Shown here: piece after piece, positions 60,550 to 64,000 of the stretch
Layout of the letters: the number at the start of each line of letters is the position of its first letter
Numbering within the stretch: position 1 is the first letter of the stretch
Assembly: GCA_023374045.1 (NCBI GenBank)
Contig: CM041778.1
Location: forward strand, 96,226,839-96,290,838
DNA length: 64,000 nt
Reading direction: 5' to 3'
From: Limonium bicolor
Lineage: Eukaryota > Streptophyta > Magnoliopsida > Caryophyllales > Plumbaginaceae
Program-made: the position numbers and the translations under genes
The notes under the pieces: generated by a model
What the model saw: only the letters and a program-made list of their open reading frames with translations
Database searches by the model: none
What the model was told of the DNA's origin: nothing

Positions 60550-60843
60550 TGTAAATGGATTTGGAAGTTGAAAACCGCTGCTGAATGCTAGTTTGGCAAA
60601 AAGCTTCTGAAATTTCAGTTCTAAATTGATAGACAAAAGCCTATCTGGTCCGCTACCTTACGAGTAAGGTCCAAAACTATTCACTATTCTTTTCGATAAA
60701 ACCCAACAGAATAACACCAACTGTCTATAAGTACCCCCAGCCCCAATACATGACAGCTGTTTATTGGAATAGAATAACAGAACAGGAAATAAAAAACATA
60801 ACAAGGCACGTGCGAAACAACTAGCGTTTCCTGGAATACTTCA
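60550..60843 (-). repeat. 3' LTR of the minus-strand chromovirus
   Basis: On the minus strand the LTR starts TGAAGTATTCCAGG at 60843, just after the purine-rich GGATGTGGGGGC (polypurine tract, 60844-60855). It contains TACTTATAGACAG as a possible TATA region. The far end near 60550 is approximate. Confidence 0.65.
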
Positions 60844-60855
60844 GCCCCCACATCC

Positions 60856-62080
60856 TATCATCACTCCCCTTTGGACAGACACCTTGTCCTCAAGGTGGAA
60901 AGAGGGAAAATTTTCCTTGATGACCGCAATCGGCTCCCACGATGAATCGTGCTCAGGACAGTCCTCCCAACGAATTAGAACCTCTGGTTCATGACCAAAA
61001 CGGTGACGATACTCCAAAGCTTCTGCCGGAGCAACGACCAACTCCAAATCGGGAGCCAGCCCAGCAGGCAATTGAGGGAAGACAGGAGCAGACGGTAAAG
61101 CTTTCCGTAGCTGAGAAAAATGAATAGTATCATGAATTCGAGCATCAGCAGGAAGGAGAAGCTTATAAGCAACTTCTCCAACTCTTTCAACAACTTGAAA
61201 AGGGCCATAAAACCTGGGACTCAACTTAGCATTCCTGCTACGAGAAAGAGAGCGGCTTTTATAGGGATGAATACGGAGATAGACCATATCCCCCACCTGA
61301 AACTCCACCGTCTTCTATGCTTGTCTGCCTGAAATTTCATCCGCTGTTGAGCTGCTAACAGTTTTTGCTTCAAATCCTCTAAAAATCCGTCCCTCTCAGC
61401 CAGCTGCACATCCACCTCCTGTATCAACGAACCCAGAGGGCAGTAACGCAACAAAACCGGCGGATCTCGGCCATAAACAACCCTGAATGAAGTGGTACCA
61501 TGACTGGAATGGAAGGAGGTATTATACCAGAATTCTGCCCAGCAAAGCATCCGTAACCAATGCTTGGGATTCTGAAAAGAGAAACACCGCAAATAATCCT
61601 CCAAACAACGGTTCACCACTTCAGTTTGCCCGTCCGTTTGTGGGTGATACGAAGAACTGAGACACAGTGTCGTACCAGCCAATCTGAACAACTCTTCCAG
61701 AAAGTACTCACAAATACGGGGTCCCGATCAGAAACAATAGTTTTAGGGAAACCGTGCAACTTCACAATTTCAGCAGTAAACAATGCAAGCAACATCTTTA
61801 GCTGTGTATGGGTGCTTAATAGGCAGAAAATGTGAGTACTTTGAAAATCTGTCTACCACAACAAACACAGTATTAATTCCCTGCACCTTTGGTAAACCAG
61901 AAACAAAATCCATGCTGATGTCTTCCCAAATTCTATCCGGAACAGGAAGTGGCTGCAATAAACCAGCAGGAGACAGCGTACTATACTTAACCCTTTGGCA
62001 CAAATCACAGCTTGCCACAAATTCTTTGATTTTCTTACGCATGCCCAGCCAATATACCACACCAGCTATACGCTTAAAAG
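60856..62080 (-). pseudogene. Chromovirus integrase and chromodomain
   Basis: The integrase zinc finger end ([12 protein letters not shown]) and DDE core are visible: D in [14 protein letters not shown] in IVSDRDPVF and E in [16 protein letters not shown]. The C-terminal part has VGDMVYLRIHPYK, LSPRFYGPFQVVERVG and IHDTIHFSQLRKAL. The end is a chromodomain (EVLIRWEDCPEHDSSWEP, then FPSFHLEDKV). The DDE and chromodomain residues are kept, but the reading changes frame near 61790, 61650 and 61290. Chromodomains bind methylated histone H3 and steer insertion to heterochromatin (established for chromoviruses). Confidence 0.9.
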
Positions 62081-62083
62081 TTT

Positions 62084-63746
62084 TCAGATACCCAGAATGT
62101 CCCCACCAGGAGCAGAATGATATTCAGCTAGCACAGATGAAATTAAAGGAGACGAGCTAGGTAACACCAACTTTCCTTTATAGAAAAGAAAACCAGATCG
62201 TACCTCAAATCCCGGATGAGAAGAGGGATCGACCAGCAGGCCTCGAATAATTTTCTGCAATGCGGCATCATTCGCAATCTCAGTTTCCAACTGCTTCCAC
62301 CCATCAAAATTAACCGTAGACAAAGAATGCAGTTCAGGAATGCCCTCAACTCGGGACAGCGCATCAGCAGCAAGATTTTCTTTGCCCGGGCGATAGCAAA
62401 TCTCAAAATCAAAGCCTAAAAGCTTGATCACCCACTTATACTGGTCTTCAGTCAACAGTCGCTGCTCCCACAAATATTTAAGACTTCGCTGATCAGTACG
62501 AACAACAAAATGACGGCCCAACAAATAATGCCTCCATTTTTGGACAGCGAACACCACTGCCATCAATTCTTTCTCGTAAATCGACTTGACTAAAGCCCGG
62601 GGAGAAAAAGACTTGCTGAGATAAGCGATTGGCCTTCCCTCCTGCATTAAAACAGCCCCAATACCCTTGCCCGAAGCATCAGTTTCGACCTCAAAATGCT
62701 TGGTAAAGTCAGGGGCAGCCAAAACCGGAACTGAAGAAAAGGGCGAGTTTCAGCTGCTCAAAAGAATCCTAAGCTAACTGATCCCAGTGGAAAGAGTCTT
62801 TCTTCAGTAAATCAGTTAAGGGGCGGGCTATCATACCGTAATTCCGGACAAATCTGCGGTAGTATCCAGTAAGCCCCAAAAAAGAACGCAGCTCCTTCAC
62901 CGACTTAGGGATCGGCCATTCCAACATACTATGGATTTTGGACTGATCAACTTCCACCCCATTGCCTGAAATGAAGTGCCCAAGATACTCCAAACGGGAC
63001 TGCCCAAAACTGCACTTTTTGAAGTTCACCTTCAGCTGAGACTCCAACAGAACAGATAATACCTTCTGAATGTGAAAGATATGCTCCTCCATTGAAGCAC
63101 TGCATATTAAGATGTCATCGAAAAAAACCAACACAAACTTTCGCAAGAAAGGCTTGAAAATGGAATTCATAATGGACTGAACGTAGCCGGGGCTTTTTTT
63201 CAGGCCAAAAGGCATCACAAAAAACTCGTACTGCCCTCATGCGTGCGAAAAGCAGTTTTAGTGATGTCCTGCTCATCCACTCTAATTGGTGATAACCAGA
63301 TTTAAGATCCAGCTTGGAAAACACCCGTGCCCGTGAATTTCATCCAGCAGCTCATCGATAGTGGGCAAGGGAAATTTGTCCGGCACCGTAATGTCGTTAA
63401 GAGCCCGATAAATCCACGAAAAACGCCATTCTCCATTCTTTTTCTTCACTAACAGAACCGGACTGGAGAAGGCACTAGAACTGGGCCTGATAAATCCCGA
63501 CTGCAGCAGCTCTTGCACGATCTTTTCAATTTGGTTCTTCTGATAATACGGGTATCTATAGGGACGAACATTCGGTGGGGTAGAGCCTGGCTTCAGCAAA
63601 ATTTTGTGATCATGAAAACGCGTCGGAGGCAAGGAATCCAGAGGTTTAAACACGTCTTCAAACTCTGCAATAGCATGTAACAGGGAATCATCCACAACCT
63701 CAGTAACAGCATCCTGTTCTGAAACCATTGTGTTCAGCAAATTCAA
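62084..63746 (-). pseudogene. Chromovirus reverse transcriptase and RNase H
   Basis: RT begins near 63660 with VRPYRYPYYQKNQIEKIVQE, GFIRPSSSAFSSPVLLVKKK, YRALNDITVPDKFPLP and KLDLKSGYHQ. It continues with [17 protein letters not shown] and the core [11 protein letters not shown], with both aspartates kept. The connection ([21 protein letters not shown]) leads to RNase H (FEVETDASGKGIGAVLMQEG, YEKELMAVVFAVQKWRHYL, VRTDQRSLKYLW, KENLAADALSR). Frame changes occur near 63300, 63225 and 62750, and a run reading RFSWIYRALN departs from the usual RFCVDYRALN. Confidence 0.9.
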
Positions 63747-64000
63747 ACCCAGCCACCATCAATCACAAAAGAAGTCTTGACTAGACTCTTGACTCCTATT
63801 TCAAAAAACACAAATCTGGATCACCAGTCAGAGTAATCCAAACATTCTTCCACCAAAATTTGATAAGTCTCCTGCCCCAATTGATCTGAGTATCACCCAA
63901 ACGCTCCAGCCAAACTCATCCCAAGAATCAGATCAACACCAGAGATACAAAAAGGAATACAGTCTACAGAGAATTCGGCTCCTTGAATCAAAATCACAAG
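63747..64000 (-). pseudogene. Chromovirus protease end (partial)
   Basis: The minus strand near 63895-63960 gives DLILGMSLAGAFG, the ILGM signature at the protease C-terminus, followed by a stop and short frames with ETYQILVEECLDYSD. The rest of protease and gag are outside the window. Confidence 0.7.

Larger units (their letters stand above)
60550..64000 (-). mobile_element. Ty3/gypsy chromovirus, minus strand, inside a LACS intron (continues past window)
   Basis: From right to left it reads protease end, reverse transcriptase, RNase H, integrase, chromodomain, polypurine tract, LTR. The only LTR in view is about 60550-60843. It lies 60 bases after the donor of LACS intron 14, so the insertion is intronic and antisense to the gene. 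The chromodomain and short LTR suggest a Reina- or Galadriel-type clade. The other LTR and target duplications are outside the window. Confidence 0.88.

Overview
This is a plant nuclear window, almost certainly eudicot. The signs are split low-GC genes with GT-AG introns, plant-type Ty1/copia, Ty3/gypsy chromovirus and CACTA elements, a plant tRNA-derived SINE, and a 500-N scaffold gap at 42457-42956. Host genes are few: the 3' end of a WD40 gene (1-238), an ATJ1-like mitochondrial DnaJ gene (about 40034 into the gap), and the 5' half of a long-chain acyl-CoA synthetase gene (57297-60488). I cannot name the species.

The rest is mostly nested transposons. A short Ty1/copia element (3720-35787, 162-bp LTRs, CTTTC target duplications) has been split twice inside its gag. 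The first insert is a 17.6-kb Tekay-like chromovirus (4588-22234, CCTAC duplications). The second is a 9.7-kb CACTA transposon (22413-32103, ACA duplications). The Tekay 5' LTR carries a 6.77-kb solo-LTR-like element (6086-12854, GATTT duplications). That element contains what looks like a captured fragment of a Polycomb E(z)/SWINGER-type methyltransferase gene and a SINE. The Tekay 3' LTR carries a 457-bp hAT-type element with an 8-bp duplication. Each junction can be read directly, so the relative order of insertions is clear.

From 36 to 46 kb lie an inverted-repeat (foldback or MULE-like) element, a Tourist-type MITE, a 142-bp tandem array, a CACTA-end-like segment, the DnaJ gene, the gap, a U2 snRNA-like fragment, and an AT-rich composite repeat into which a GGTTCC-rich hAT-like element has inserted. 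This composite, the foldback element and the 275-bp satellite at 1180-2950 share sequence words and partly share arms, which suggests a repeat family that expands internal tandem repeats.

From 46.8 to 54.7 kb is a second copia element whose open frame runs through integrase and is then cut off by a 4.7-kb solo LTR. The LACS gene follows, with a truncated tRNA-Ile in its first intron. After its last visible exon a minus-strand chromovirus (about 60550 to the window end) sits inside an intron.

Both multi-exon host genes break reading frame only by single-base changes in or next to short homopolymer runs, while splice sites and exon phases are intact. This suggests consensus errors in the assembly at least as much as pseudogenisation. 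Transposon frameshifts may be partly due to the same cause, but the five CAG-to-TAG stops in the first copia element look like genuine methylation decay.
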